Translations under genes and position numbers: made by a program
In this document: piece after piece, positions 34,646 to 42,738 of the stretch
Position numbering within the stretch: position 1 is the first letter of the stretch
Layout: every line of letters starts with the position of its first letter
Assembly: GCA_965224575.1 (NCBI GenBank)
Contig: CBDCZQ010000006.1
Location: forward strand, 2,108,001 to 2,172,000
Reading direction: 5' to 3'
DNA from: QPIN01 sp965224575
GTDB taxonomy: Bacteria; Pseudomonadota; Gammaproteobacteria; Methylococcales; Methylomonadaceae
DNA length: 64,000 bases
The notes under the pieces: generated by a model
Database searches by the model: none
What the model saw: the letters and a program-made list of their open reading frames with translations, nothing else
What the model was told of the DNA's origin: nothing

Positions 34646-36385
34646 ATGCTGAAATTTATCCAGTTACTAAATCAGCGATATCAAGCTATTATCGCTACAC
34701 TAAAAGCAGGCGATTCGCAAGCTGCTTTATACCAACAAAGAGTTGAGCAACTTTTTTATGCTGAAGCTTTTATCAGAAAGGGGATGTTGCTAGAGACTCA
34801 CCCTAATACTCCGTTACAAATAGCGGTTATAGGGCCGACTCAAGCCGGAAAAAGTTCAATTGCAAATTTAATACTTAATACAAACCTTGCCAAAGCAAGT
34901 CCGTTGGCTGGATATACAGTGCATCCTCAAGGTTTTTGTAATCATGTGACGCTTGATGACTGTATTGGTTTACAGAGCTATTTTGGTCGTTTTCAGCAAT
35001 TACGGATTGATGAGCTAAATGTTGAAAGACATGATTGTTATTCATTGACAGACAGTAATATTGATTCTTCATTATTACCAGACTCTGTATTTTGGGATAC
35101 GCCAGATTTTGATTCCATTGATTCGGTTGATTATAGAGAAGGTGTTATTAGAACCATTGCTCTTGCAGATATTGTGGTCTTAGTGGTTAGTAAGGAAAAA
35201 TATGCAGACCAGTCTGTATGGGAAATGATGTCTGCAATTGAAGTATTTCATCAACCAACATTAATTTGCGTCAACAAACTGGTTGAAGGAACGGAAGACT
35301 TGATCGCACGATCATTAAAAGAAAAATGGCAACATGCCAGGAAAGATGAATTTCCCCGTGTTGTACCCATGTTATATCAAAAACAAACAGGAAGGCCAGA
35401 GTGGCCAGTGACTGAAAACAACCAGTTTGTACGATTAGAAAGACTGGTTTCCCAAAAAAATCATTTTGAATATCAGAATGATTTATTAAATAAATATTGG
35501 CATAGCTGGTTAGAACCCGTTGTTGCAGAACATGAAGCAGCAAAAATATGGAGGACATTGGTTGATAGCAGTATTGAACAAGCTTTATCTGAATATAAAA
35601 GAGATTATCTGGACCATCCTCAGCATTATGAAACATTTCAAAATACAATTGTAGAATTACTTAGTTTATTGGAAGTCCCTGGTTTTGCCAGTGTATTAAC
35701 TAAAACGAGACGAGCTTTAACTTGGCCACTTAGAAAGTTAATGTCTTTGGGTAAAAAAATAGTCTCTCCAGAAAGCCAGGAAGAGGAGATATTAAATCAA
35801 GTAGGAGAACATTTATTAATCTCGTTCTCTGATAAATTACTCGAAAAAATAGATTCTAATACCAATCAGAGTAAATGGTGGAAAGACAGTTACATTCTAG
35901 TAAGAGAACAGCGGGAAGAGTTGTTAAGAAATTATGAAGTAGCGGTTGATGATTATGCTATCTCTTTTCAAGAAGATGTTCGAGAGGCTGCTAACCGTCT
36001 TTATAATAAATTATCAGAACAACCTATTTTATTAAATAGCTTAAGAGCAACGAGAGTCACTACTGATGTTGCCGCTATTGCTCTGATTCTGGAAACGGGA
36101 GGGATAGGCGTGCATGATTTGATTATCACCCCTGCAATGCTGGCAATCACATCTTTACTTGCAGAAAGTGCGATTGGTAGTTTTATTAATAAGGTTGAAG
36201 TCGAGTTAAAACAACACCAGTTAAAAACAGTCAAAGAAGATTTATTTATTGAGTTTTTACAAAAAACTTTATACGCATTACCTGAACAGCTTTCAGACAA
36301 AAGTAGGTTTAATATTTCATCAGAGCAATTAGAAAAAGCTGAACAACAACGAAGTGAGAAAAGAAATGGCATACGAATACTCTGA
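34646..36385 (+). CDS. membrane-associated GTPase, first of a pair
   Basis: A 579-residue dynamin-like or Era-like GTPase. The P-loop G-P-T-Q-A-G-K-S-S is at 63-71, G3 is D-T-P-D-F-D-S (about residue 151) and G4 is C-V-N-K-L. Residues about 300-470 are helical. Hydrophobic stretches around 475-515 (V-A-A-I-A-L-I-L-E-T-G-G, A-M-L-A-I-T-S-L-L) suggest membrane contact. The next gene overlaps by about 20 bases and encodes a similar GTPase, so a heteromeric membrane-remodelling or stress system is plausible. The particular role is unknown. Confidence 0.82.
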   Translation: MLKFIQLLNQRYQAIIATLKAGDSQAALYQQRVEQLFYAEAFIRKGMLLETHPNTPLQIAVIGPTQAGKSSIANLILNTNLAKASPLAGYTVHPQGFCNHVTLDDCIGLQSYFGRFQQLRIDELNVERHDCYSLTDSNIDSSLLPDSVFWDTPDFDSIDSVDYREGVIRTIALADIVVLVVSKEKYADQSVWEMMSAIEVFHQPTLICVNKLVEGTEDLIARSLKEKWQHARKDEFPRVVPMLYQKQTGRPEWPVTENNQFVRLERLVSQKNHFEYQNDLLNKYWHSWLEPVVAEHEAAKIWRTLVDSSIEQALSEYKRDYLDHPQHYETFQNTIVELLSLLEVPGFASVLTKTRRALTWPLRKLMSLGKKIVSPESQEEEILNQVGEHLLISFSDKLLEKIDSNTNQSKWWKDSYILVREQREELLRNYEVAVDDYAISFQEDVREAANRLYNKLSEQPILLNSLRATRVTTDVAAIALILETGGIGVHDLIITPAMLAITSLLAESAIGSFINKVEVELKQHQLKTVKEDLFIEFLQKTLYALPEQLSDKSRFNISSEQLEKAEQQRSEKRNGIRIL

Positions 36386-37940
36386 TTTAATCTCTAATAT
36401 AGAAGGTTGGGCGCAAAAAGCCGTTGAAAAAGGGTGGATAGATCACCAGACAGCATCAACTTTATTCGATGAGGAAAAAGGCTCAGCCAGCTCATTATTT
36501 GTTAAACAAAATACAAGACCCTTAGTTGTTGCATTTATGGGCGGAACGGGCGTTGGAAAAAGCTCATTACTGAATAAATTAGCAGGCCAATCTATTGCTA
36601 AAACAGGGGTAGAAAGGCCCACATCACGCGAAGTGACTTTATTTCATCATCAATCTGTTTCTATTCAGCAATTAGAAGAAAAATTTCCTTTACAACAAAT
36701 CCAGATAGCACAACATTCTGAGGAGTCGAACAAAAACGTCCTATGGATTGATATGCCAGATTTTGATAGTACAGAAGAAAAAAACAAAAATATAGTCATG
36801 CAATGGCTACCTTTTGTGGATGTATTGGTCTATGTTGTAAGCCCAGAAAGGTACAGAGATAATAAAGCATGGCAATTACTGCTTTCAGAAGGTGCTAACC
36901 ATGCCTGGATATTTGTAATGAACCAGTGGGATAGAGGTGTACCTGCACAGTATGATGATTTTAAAATACAGTTGGCAAAGGCGGGGTTTGACAACCCTTT
37001 AATATTTAAAACGATTAGCATAGATCAGGCCGTTGATGAACTCCCTCAATTAAAATCAACCATTCAGGAAATAGCGACTGAAAAAACAGTTGAACATCTT
37101 GAATTGAGAGGGGTTCAGCAAAGAAAGGACAATGTGAAATCAAATTTACAAAACTGTCTACAATCCATGGGGGATAAAAAAGTTTTCTCTGAGTTACTGG
37201 ATTATCAAGAGCAAAGCTGGAATCAAACCAAACAAGTGTTAAAAAAAGGTTTCGAGTGGCCACTAAAACAAGCATCAATGGCCTATTCCAAAACTAAAGC
37301 TATCTCCTTAAAAAAAGAAAAAATGAAGTTATGGGATGAATGGGCTCAGAGTCGGTTGAATGACTATTTAGATGATTTGGTTTTAACCGCAGACCAAAAA
37401 GGGTTGCCCAGTACGCCCTTAAGAAAAAATTTAGTTGAAATACGAAATAGCGCAGAAAAAATTATTCACACACAGACAGAACTGGGTTGTAGGCAAGCAT
37501 TAATCCATCCTGGCAACTTAATACAAAGAATTTTTTTAAAATTTATGGCAATCTGTGAAGTTTTATTGCCATTGATAGCAATGGGCTTTGTGGGTTTTCA
37601 AGTGTTTTATGGCTTTTACGATAGCGCAATGACAGAAGAAGAGTTTCTAGGTGTCGATTTTGCTGTACACAGTGTATTGATGATTGGTTTAAGTTGGTTA
37701 ATCCCCTACTTTATCTTAAAGAAAATGCAGCCATCATTAGAAAAAGCAGCATTAAAAGGGCTAAATAAAGGATTAGATACAGCAATGGCAAGGGTTGATG
37801 TGGATGTAAAAGAAGCGATTAATATTCAAGAAAAGCAACATAAAGAACTGACAGGGTCTCTAAAAGAAATAATAGATTCCTGTAGTGGACAAAGTAATGA
37901 AATAAAAAATGAACAATTAAGCAGAATGTTAGTCGAATAA
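36366..37940 (+). CDS. membrane-associated GTPase, second of a pair
   Basis: About 524 residues. I prefer ATG 36366 over GTG 36354. The P-loop G-G-T-G-V-G-K-S-S is at 59-67, G3 is D-M-P-D-F-D-S and G4-like is M-N-Q-W-D. Helical middle. Two membrane helices lie near 398-425 and 440-460 (A-I-C-E-V-L-L-P-L-I-A-M, V-L-M-I-G-L-S-W-L-I-P). The overlap with the first GTPase gene implies cotranslation and equimolar output. Dynamin-family pairs of this layout act at membranes. Confidence 0.82.
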   Translation: MAYEYSDLISNIEGWAQKAVEKGWIDHQTASTLFDEEKGSASSLFVKQNTRPLVVAFMGGTGVGKSSLLNKLAGQSIAKTGVERPTSREVTLFHHQSVSIQQLEEKFPLQQIQIAQHSEESNKNVLWIDMPDFDSTEEKNKNIVMQWLPFVDVLVYVVSPERYRDNKAWQLLLSEGANHAWIFVMNQWDRGVPAQYDDFKIQLAKAGFDNPLIFKTISIDQAVDELPQLKSTIQEIATEKTVEHLELRGVQQRKDNVKSNLQNCLQSMGDKKVFSELLDYQEQSWNQTKQVLKKGFEWPLKQASMAYSKTKAISLKKEKMKLWDEWAQSRLNDYLDDLVLTADQKGLPSTPLRKNLVEIRNSAEKIIHTQTELGCRQALIHPGNLIQRIFLKFMAICEVLLPLIAMGFVGFQVFYGFYDSAMTEEEFLGVDFAVHSVLMIGLSWLIPYFILKKMQPSLEKAALKGLNKGLDTAMARVDVDVKEAINIQEKQHKELTGSLKEIIDSCSGQSNEIKNEQLSRMLVE

Positions 37941-37948
37941 TTATATCT

Positions 37949-38034
37949 GATGTAGGTTGGGAAGCTGTCTTTTTGGCAACCCAACAACAATAGGGAAAAT
38001 GTTAGGTTAACGATAAAGCTGTTAGCCTACGGAA
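37949..38034. repeat. TGTAGGTTGGG interspersed repeat, full copy
   Basis: TGTAGGTTGGGAAGCTGTCT with CCCAAC behind it, then a second hairpin from GTTAGGTTAACG to CTGTTAGCCTAC. It matches the reverse complement of the copy at 54734-54821 across its length, so the element runs in opposite orientation in the two places. It lies between the GTPase pair and ssrA. Confidence 0.75.
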
Positions 38035-38094
38035 GATAATAAATTATTTTTTAACTATAATATAATATAATCATACTCGGTTTTTTGCTTAAAA

Positions 38095-38122
38095 TGACTT
38101 TTAGCAAATACTCTTGTATAAT
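38095..38122 (+). promoter_or_regulatory. ssrA promoter
   Basis: TGACTT at 38095-38100 and TATAAT at 38117-38122 are 16 bases apart and would start transcription around 38129-38136, right at the mature tmRNA 5' end. This fits a strong constitutive sigma-70 promoter. Confidence 0.7.
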
Positions 38123-38135
38123 TAAATATCAACAA

Positions 38136-38512
38136 GGGGGCGACTTGGCTTCGACGTGGGTAGCAAAACCTTGAGTGCATGCTGTGGACAGTACACCACA
38201 TAAAACCTACTGAACTTAAAGTATTCGCAAATGACGAAAACTACTCAGTGGCTCTAGCAGCTTAAACCCTGCACCACTCTTCTGACTATATGTGCTTATG
38301 CGTGTAGAGTCCTTCGGGACATTCAGAAGTCATCTCACATAAGATCGCGTCAGGACTTAGTTCGGAGTCTAAAGCGTTAAACCCAATCGAAATCGCTGGT
38401 ACTTTTCTTGGCTCGACGGGTAGGTATTAGTTAAATCAAAGCGCGAGATAAGCATGTAGACCTTTAGGCGGAGTGCTTGCGGACGCGGGTTCAATTCCCG
38501 CCGCCTCCACCA
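38136..38512 (+). ncRNA. ssrA: transfer-messenger RNA
   Basis: A 377-base tmRNA. The 5' end GGGGGCGACTTGGCTTCGAC and the 3' end GGGTTCAATTCCCGCCGCCT with CCACCA make the tRNA-like half. The resume frame at 38227-38265 reads GCA AAT GAC GAA AAC TAC TCA GTG GCT CTA GCA GCT TAA, giving the degradation tag (A)ANDENYSVALAA. It rescues stalled ribosomes with SmpB. An integrated island begins at its 3' end, and the gene remains intact because the element supplies or preserves the same end. Confidence 0.97.
38495..38505 (+). mobile_element. attL core at the 3' end of ssrA
   Basis: TTCCCGCCGCC in the T-arm/acceptor of ssrA recurs at 50050-50060 in the same orientation. P4-type integrases target such tRNA and tmRNA 3' ends. 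After the core the two sites continue similarly (CCAAACTTAAG here, CCAAATTTAG at the right end), but the right copy lacks the intervening TCCA. Confidence 0.75.
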
Positions 38513-38540
38513 AACTTAAGTTTCACCAGAAACAATAAAG

Positions 38541-38582
38541 ACCCGGAACACCTGATAAACAATAGGTTTTCGGGTTTTTTTA
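38541..38582 (+). terminator. terminator after the island left end
   Basis: ACCCG...CCT and AGG...CGGGT around TTGTTTAT form a stem followed by TTTTTT. Its end CGGGTTTTTTTATG recurs after the right end at 50096-50108. It probably ends ssrA readthrough or the tmRNA precursor in the integrated state. Confidence 0.65.
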
Positions 38583-38621
38583 TGCCTATAGGTTCCTATA
38601 AGGTTTCATGAAATACTAGGT

Positions 38622-38647
38622 TTTTAGTAACACTCATAGTAACATCA
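38622..38647. repeat. 26-bp island-end repeat, left copy
   Basis: TTTTAGTAACACT, C, ATAGTAACATCA. It matches 49967-49992 at 25 of 26 bases in the same orientation. Its first 12 bases are also mirrored as GTGTTACTAAAA at 38668-38679, which covers the integrase start codon. These are probable integrase arm-type or excisionase binding sites and may autoregulate the integrase. Confidence 0.65.
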
Positions 38648-38678
38648 CCCTAAGATCATCAAAAGCGGTGTTACTAAA

Positions 38679-39926
38679 ATGGCTAGAGTTACCAAACCAC
38701 TTACTAATACAGAAGTAAAACAGGCAAAACCTAAAGACAAAGAGTTTAATTTAGTTGATGGCAACGGATTAGCTCTTAGAATTAAACCTAACGGTTCAAA
38801 GTTATGGATTTTTAACTATCTAAGACCTTATACAAAAAAGAGAACATCTCTAAGTTTTGGATCATACCCGACAATATCTTTAGCAGAGGCGCGTATAAAG
38901 CGAAATGATGCCAGAGAATTACTAGCTAAAGGTATTGATCCAAAAGAACACCGTGATGAAACTAGTCGTTTAAATGATGTTGCCCATAACAACACATTAG
39001 AATATATCGCGAAAAAATGGTTAGAGGTTAAAAAATCAACCGTTTCAGAAAACCATGCTACTGATACATGGCGTTCATTAGAATTACATATATTCCCCAA
39101 TTTAGGCAAAGTGCCTATTCATAAAATCACAGCGATAAAAACGATTGATGTGATTCAACCCATTGCGGCTAAAGGTAGTTTAGAAACTGTAAAACGATTA
39201 TGTCAGCGGTTAAATGAGATTATGATTTATGCAGTCAATACGGGCATTATTCCAACTAATCCACTAACAGGTATAAGCAAAGCCTTTCAATTACCCACAA
39301 AACAACATTTACCCACACTAAAACCAGAAGAGTTACCAATATTAATGAAGGCTCTATCCCAAGCCAGTATTAAATTAACCACTCGATGCTTGATTGAATG
39401 GCAGTTACACACAATGGTAAGACCTAGCGAGGCAGCAGGTACGCGCTGGGATGAAATAGATATAGAAAAAGGGTTATGGGATATACCAAAAGAACGTATG
39501 AAGCAGAAAAAAGCACATATAGTGCCTTTAACCGTTCAATGTATAGAGCTGTTAGAGGTCATGCAACCCATAAGCTCGCGTAGTGAATTTGTTTTTCCAT
39601 CCGATAGAAACCCAAAAATACATAGCAACCCCCAAACGGCTAACATGGCATTAAAGCGAATGGGGTTTGATAAACAATTAGTTGCACATGGCTTACGGTC
39701 AGTAGCTAGCACGGCACTTAATGAGCAAGGCTTTGATGCGGATGTAATAGAAGCCGCATTAGCGCACATAGGAAAAAACGAAGTACGCAATGCTTATAAT
39801 AGAACCAACTACCTTGAACGCAGAAAACCCATTATGCAGTGGTGGAGTGATTATATTGATAAGGCGGCAACTGGCAACATGAGTATGACGGGTAAAAAAG
39901 GACTTAAAATTGTTGCTCACGGCTGA
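38679..39926 (+). CDS. P4-type tyrosine integrase
   Basis: A 415-residue island integrase. The N-terminal DUF4102-like arm domain opens L-T-N-T-E-V-K-Q-A-K-P-K-D and holds G-S-Y-P-T-I-S-L-A-E-A-R. The catalytic residues follow the RxxHxxR-Y plan: the Arg of M-V-R-P-S-E-A-A, H-G-L-R, a His in the A-H-I-G motif, and the Tyr in A-Y-N-R-T. It is expected to catalyse integration in ssrA. No SD is visible; the start codon overlaps an arm of an inverted repeat. It ends ten bases into the convergent second recombinase gene. Confidence 0.93.
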   Translation: MARVTKPLTNTEVKQAKPKDKEFNLVDGNGLALRIKPNGSKLWIFNYLRPYTKKRTSLSFGSYPTISLAEARIKRNDARELLAKGIDPKEHRDETSRLNDVAHNNTLEYIAKKWLEVKKSTVSENHATDTWRSLELHIFPNLGKVPIHKITAIKTIDVIQPIAAKGSLETVKRLCQRLNEIMIYAVNTGIIPTNPLTGISKAFQLPTKQHLPTLKPEELPILMKALSQASIKLTTRCLIEWQLHTMVRPSEAAGTRWDEIDIEKGLWDIPKERMKQKKAHIVPLTVQCIELLEVMQPISSRSEFVFPSDRNPKIHSNPQTANMALKRMGFDKQLVAHGLRSVASTALNEQGFDADVIEAALAHIGKNEVRNAYNRTNYLERRKPIMQWWSDYIDKAATGNMSMTGKKGLKIVAHG

Positions 39927-41038
39927 ACTCCATTATTTACTGATTGATTTGCCATTGCTTTAACAACGGCTCTAGCAATATCATCAGCACTTTGATTAGA
40001 AGAGGCAGATGAACGCGGCAATTTTAATTGCTGAAAAATCTCACTCTGTCTAGGTTGCTGTACTTCACCATAACTACACAAAGTGGTTAAAACATCCGCA
40101 TGACCTAAATTTTGACTCCAAGATTTAAACTCTTCAGGAGATTGGCAAAGTGTTTGCCCAAGAGTCACCAGCGTATTACGGAAACTATGCGGATTAAAAT
40201 AGGGTAAATCAGCTAATTGAAATGCTTCTTTAAAAATAGAGCGAATAGGGGAGGCTGTACTCCAATGCTCATTTATAAAGCCACTCGCTTTAAAAACTCT
40301 ATCATCCCCCGAAACAACTCTAGTTTTAGGGAATAAAGGATCATCATTACCAAACAAGAGTTCATTTTTTAGATAATGCACCCAATCAACAATAATTTGC
40401 TCAATCTCATCACCCACAGGAAAAAAGAAAGTTGTAAATGTCTTACTAAATTTGGTATCAACCTCTCTAGCATCCTGAAAAACGCGATTTCCAGTCAAAT
40501 CTATATACTTTAACTTTAAAGAAGCAATGGCACTATCTCTAGCCCCTGTTAAAAGAGTAAAAGCAATTAACGCCCGATTACGCAGTTCAATATCAGAATC
40601 ATTAGGCAATGTTTTAATCACATGCTTAATTTGCTCCAAAGTAGGCACAGGCTTTTTTCTACGCGCCGTTGCAATGCGAACCTCTTTCTCAGATAAATTA
40701 AAATACTCCATATCGGTATAACTGATTTTAGATTTATACCCCGACTGCATAGCCAGCCATTGAAAAAATGTTTTCAACTGTCTCAAAGTAGAATTAAGAG
40801 TAGCCTTACTTAAATTCTTACCTGTTTGCTGGTTTTTTTGTTGAGCAAGATGATTCTTAAACCCAACCGCCAGCTCAAAATGAAACGCTTTAAAATCACG
40901 ATGTTTTGTATAAGATTCAAAGCGACTAATTGACTTAGCCACCCCATCAACTGAAGCCTCATTTTGTCGTTTAGCCTCTTTAAGAAATGTAAAATATTCA
41001 CGCTTGATACGTTCATTAATTGCATTGTGTTTTATCAT
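39917..41038 (-). CDS. second tyrosine recombinase
   Basis: A 373-residue recombinase with a SAM-like core-binding domain (residues about 1-130) and a catalytic domain with G-A-R-D-S-A, H-S-F-R-N, L-G-H-A-D-V-L and the Tyr in C-S-Y-G-E-V. It is unrelated to the P4 type beside it and resembles site-specific recombinases of accessory islands. It is convergent with the integrase, overlapping by 10 bp. It may resolve or mobilise the island cargo. The C-terminal 60 residues are Ser/Ala/Gln-rich. Confidence 0.88.
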   Translation of the reverse strand: MIKHNAINERIKREYFTFLKEAKRQNEASVDGVAKSISRFESYTKHRDFKAFHFELAVGFKNHLAQQKNQQTGKNLSKATLNSTLRQLKTFFQWLAMQSGYKSKISYTDMEYFNLSEKEVRIATARRKKPVPTLEQIKHVIKTLPNDSDIELRNRALIAFTLLTGARDSAIASLKLKYIDLTGNRVFQDAREVDTKFSKTFTTFFFPVGDEIEQIIVDWVHYLKNELLFGNDDPLFPKTRVVSGDDRVFKASGFINEHWSTASPIRSIFKEAFQLADLPYFNPHSFRNTLVTLGQTLCQSPEEFKSWSQNLGHADVLTTLCSYGEVQQPRQSEIFQQLKLPRSSASSNQSADDIARAVVKAMANQSVNNGVQP

Positions 41039-41047
41039 GGTTTTAAC

Positions 41048-41518
41048 TCACTTTTTAAAGTCACTGTTTAGGGGGGGATTAATACTCTCGTTTATGTGTT
41101 TCAGTGCTTTCGGTAAAGTGATGTCTAATTTATCCTTAATTTGATCTAATTTGGCGATAGAGAAGAACTTATTGATGATACAGCCGCATTCAGGACACAA
41201 CCCTATTAAGCAACCAGAGGTAAGGTTATTAGTCTCAAAATCAACCATATTTTCAGCAGGTATTTTAGGGGTTCGACAACGCATACAATAAATTTCAAAG
41301 GGCTTGCATTTTCGTTTATTGCTTTGCCTTTTTGCCTGTAAATAGATTTTTAATTCTGAACCTAAAATTAAAACAGGGCGTTTATCATCATTAGTAGCTA
41401 ATCCACTTTTAATCCAACAACGTACTGTGTTTTTATGCACAGAAAATAAATTAGCCACTTCCTCTACCGTATAATTACGATGAATTTTTGCCAGATTAGG
41501 ATTATGCAGCTTAGCCAT
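41048..41518 (-). CDS. HTH protein with zinc-ribbon-like cysteines
   Basis: A 156-residue protein. An excisionase/MerR-like HTH (Y-T-V-E-E-V-A-N-L-F-S-V-H-K-N-T-V-R-C-W) covers residues about 16-50. Then come C-M-R-C and C-P-E-C pairs (about 78-125), a zinc ribbon pattern. Likely a regulator or recombination directionality factor of the island. Its ATG overlaps the AlpA stop (TAATG), and the recombinase follows 9 bp later, so all three form one leftward operon. Confidence 0.75.
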   Translation of the reverse strand: MAKLHNPNLAKIHRNYTVEEVANLFSVHKNTVRCWIKSGLATNDDKRPVLILGSELKIYLQAKRQSNKRKCKPFEIYCMRCRTPKIPAENMVDFETNNLTSGCLIGLCPECGCIINKFFSIAKLDQIKDKLDITLPKALKHINESINPPLNSDFKK

Positions 41519-41709
41519 TACTTAGCTCGACCCGCTTCAATCTTTTCAGCCAACCAATTATTAATATCTGATTCGACCCAGCCAACCGCTCTACCACCTA
41601 AAGAAATAGGCGAAGGAAATTCTTTTTTAGAAATGCGTAAATAAATAGTGCTACGCGATAAACCTGTTAAGTCTTTAACAGAGGGAAGTCTTAGTATTTT
41701 GTATGACAT
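41518..41709 (-). CDS. AlpA-family regulator
   Basis: A 63-residue AlpA-like HTH protein: L-R-L-P-S-V-K-D-L-T-G-L-S-R-S-T-I-Y and P-S-P-I-S-L-G-G-R-A-V-G-W. In P4-like elements AlpA activates the integrase or excision genes. It starts the leftward operon 41709-39917. Confidence 0.88.
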   Translation of the reverse strand: MSYKILRLPSVKDLTGLSRSTIYLRISKKEFPSPISLGGRAVGWVESDINNWLAEKIEAGRAK

Positions 41710-41938
41710 GATTAAATCTCTTAAACGATTAATGGAAAACTCGAAAGAGATGTTATCTGGGGGATTTGGGTGATAAAACTTAAGTTTTCGCCCAATTGAT
41801 AGATGAGATATGCAGTAAAATCAAGGGATTAAACTATTGAAATAATTGTTTAATACAAAAAGGAAAGGGTAGAGAGTAAATAAGGCTATGATTTATAAAA
41901 CATTATTTTGGGCGCAAAAATTCCGCCCAACTTTCTTA

Positions 41939-42733
41939 TTAAATCATGTTTTTACGGATGGTTTCAGAGTCTTTGCCCTTGGCAATATCCATTTTAGCTA
42001 GTTGGATGGAACACCATGTTTTAGATTTCTTCGGGTGTAACTTTTTAAGCTTCAAATACTCATCCTTCCAATCCTGATACATAGCTTGGGTTTCAAGTTT
42101 TTTTGCTTCACGCTTATTTGTAGAGGGTATATAAACTTTACCTTGCTGTAATGGGGGGCGATTGAGCAAATCATCAATACAATCATGGTCGATAAACAAT
42201 TGTTCATTCTCAAAATACAAAACATCATCAACGGGAACAGAAGATTGATTAATCAAAATGGATAAATCCGCACAGTTTAAAGAAACCCACCGCCGACCTT
42301 TAGAGCTTTTTAACATGCCCAACTTAATAGTCGATTGATTAGCCGTAAACTCAATTTTATCTTTAAAATCTAATAAATCAGCAATAACAATAGCTAACTG
42401 TTTAATGCTACTTTGCCATCGCTGTAACTGAATCAATGGAACTTGTACCCGTCCTATTTGGCTTTGCATTTCTGAATCATCACAAACAACAAAAGCACGA
42501 CTTAAAGCAGGGTTTTTATGAGGTAACTGGATAACATCCATAAAACAACACTTATCACAGGCTGTACATTCTATAGATTGAGCAGTTGAAGTAGGAGAAA
42601 GTAAACCAAACTGTAAAAAACAATCTAAAACATTATCAGACCAACATTGAACAGCATCCCAATTAATTAAAATGGGTTTATTTTCCGCCCGTAGCCTTAC
42701 CAAAATATCTAATAAAACATCATTAAAAGTCAT
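41939..42733 (-). CDS. island hypothetical protein with Cys cluster
   Basis: A 264-residue protein of unknown function. A cysteine motif C-T-A-C-D-K-C-C (residues about 57-64) could hold zinc or an iron-sulfur cluster. The C-terminal 70 residues are Lys-rich (K-K-L-H-P-K-K-S-K-T-W-C-S-I) and suited to DNA contact. It follows the start-lacking gene at 42739 by 5 bp on the same strand. It is likely a conserved accessory partner of AlpA-type islands rather than a metabolic gene. Confidence 0.55.
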   Translation of the reverse strand: MTFNDVLLDILVRLRAENKPILINWDAVQCWSDNVLDCFLQFGLLSPTSTAQSIECTACDKCCFMDVIQLPHKNPALSRAFVVCDDSEMQSQIGRVQVPLIQLQRWQSSIKQLAIVIADLLDFKDKIEFTANQSTIKLGMLKSSKGRRWVSLNCADLSILINQSSVPVDDVLYFENEQLFIDHDCIDDLLNRPPLQQGKVYIPSTNKREAKKLETQAMYQDWKDEYLKLKKLHPKKSKTWCSIQLAKMDIAKGKDSETIRKNMI

Positions 42734-42738
42734 GGTAA

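Noticed and set aside
39917..41038. Second recombinase as part of an integron
   Set aside because: No attC-like repeats or cassette array lie nearby, and the sequence lacks the additional motif expected of integron integrases.
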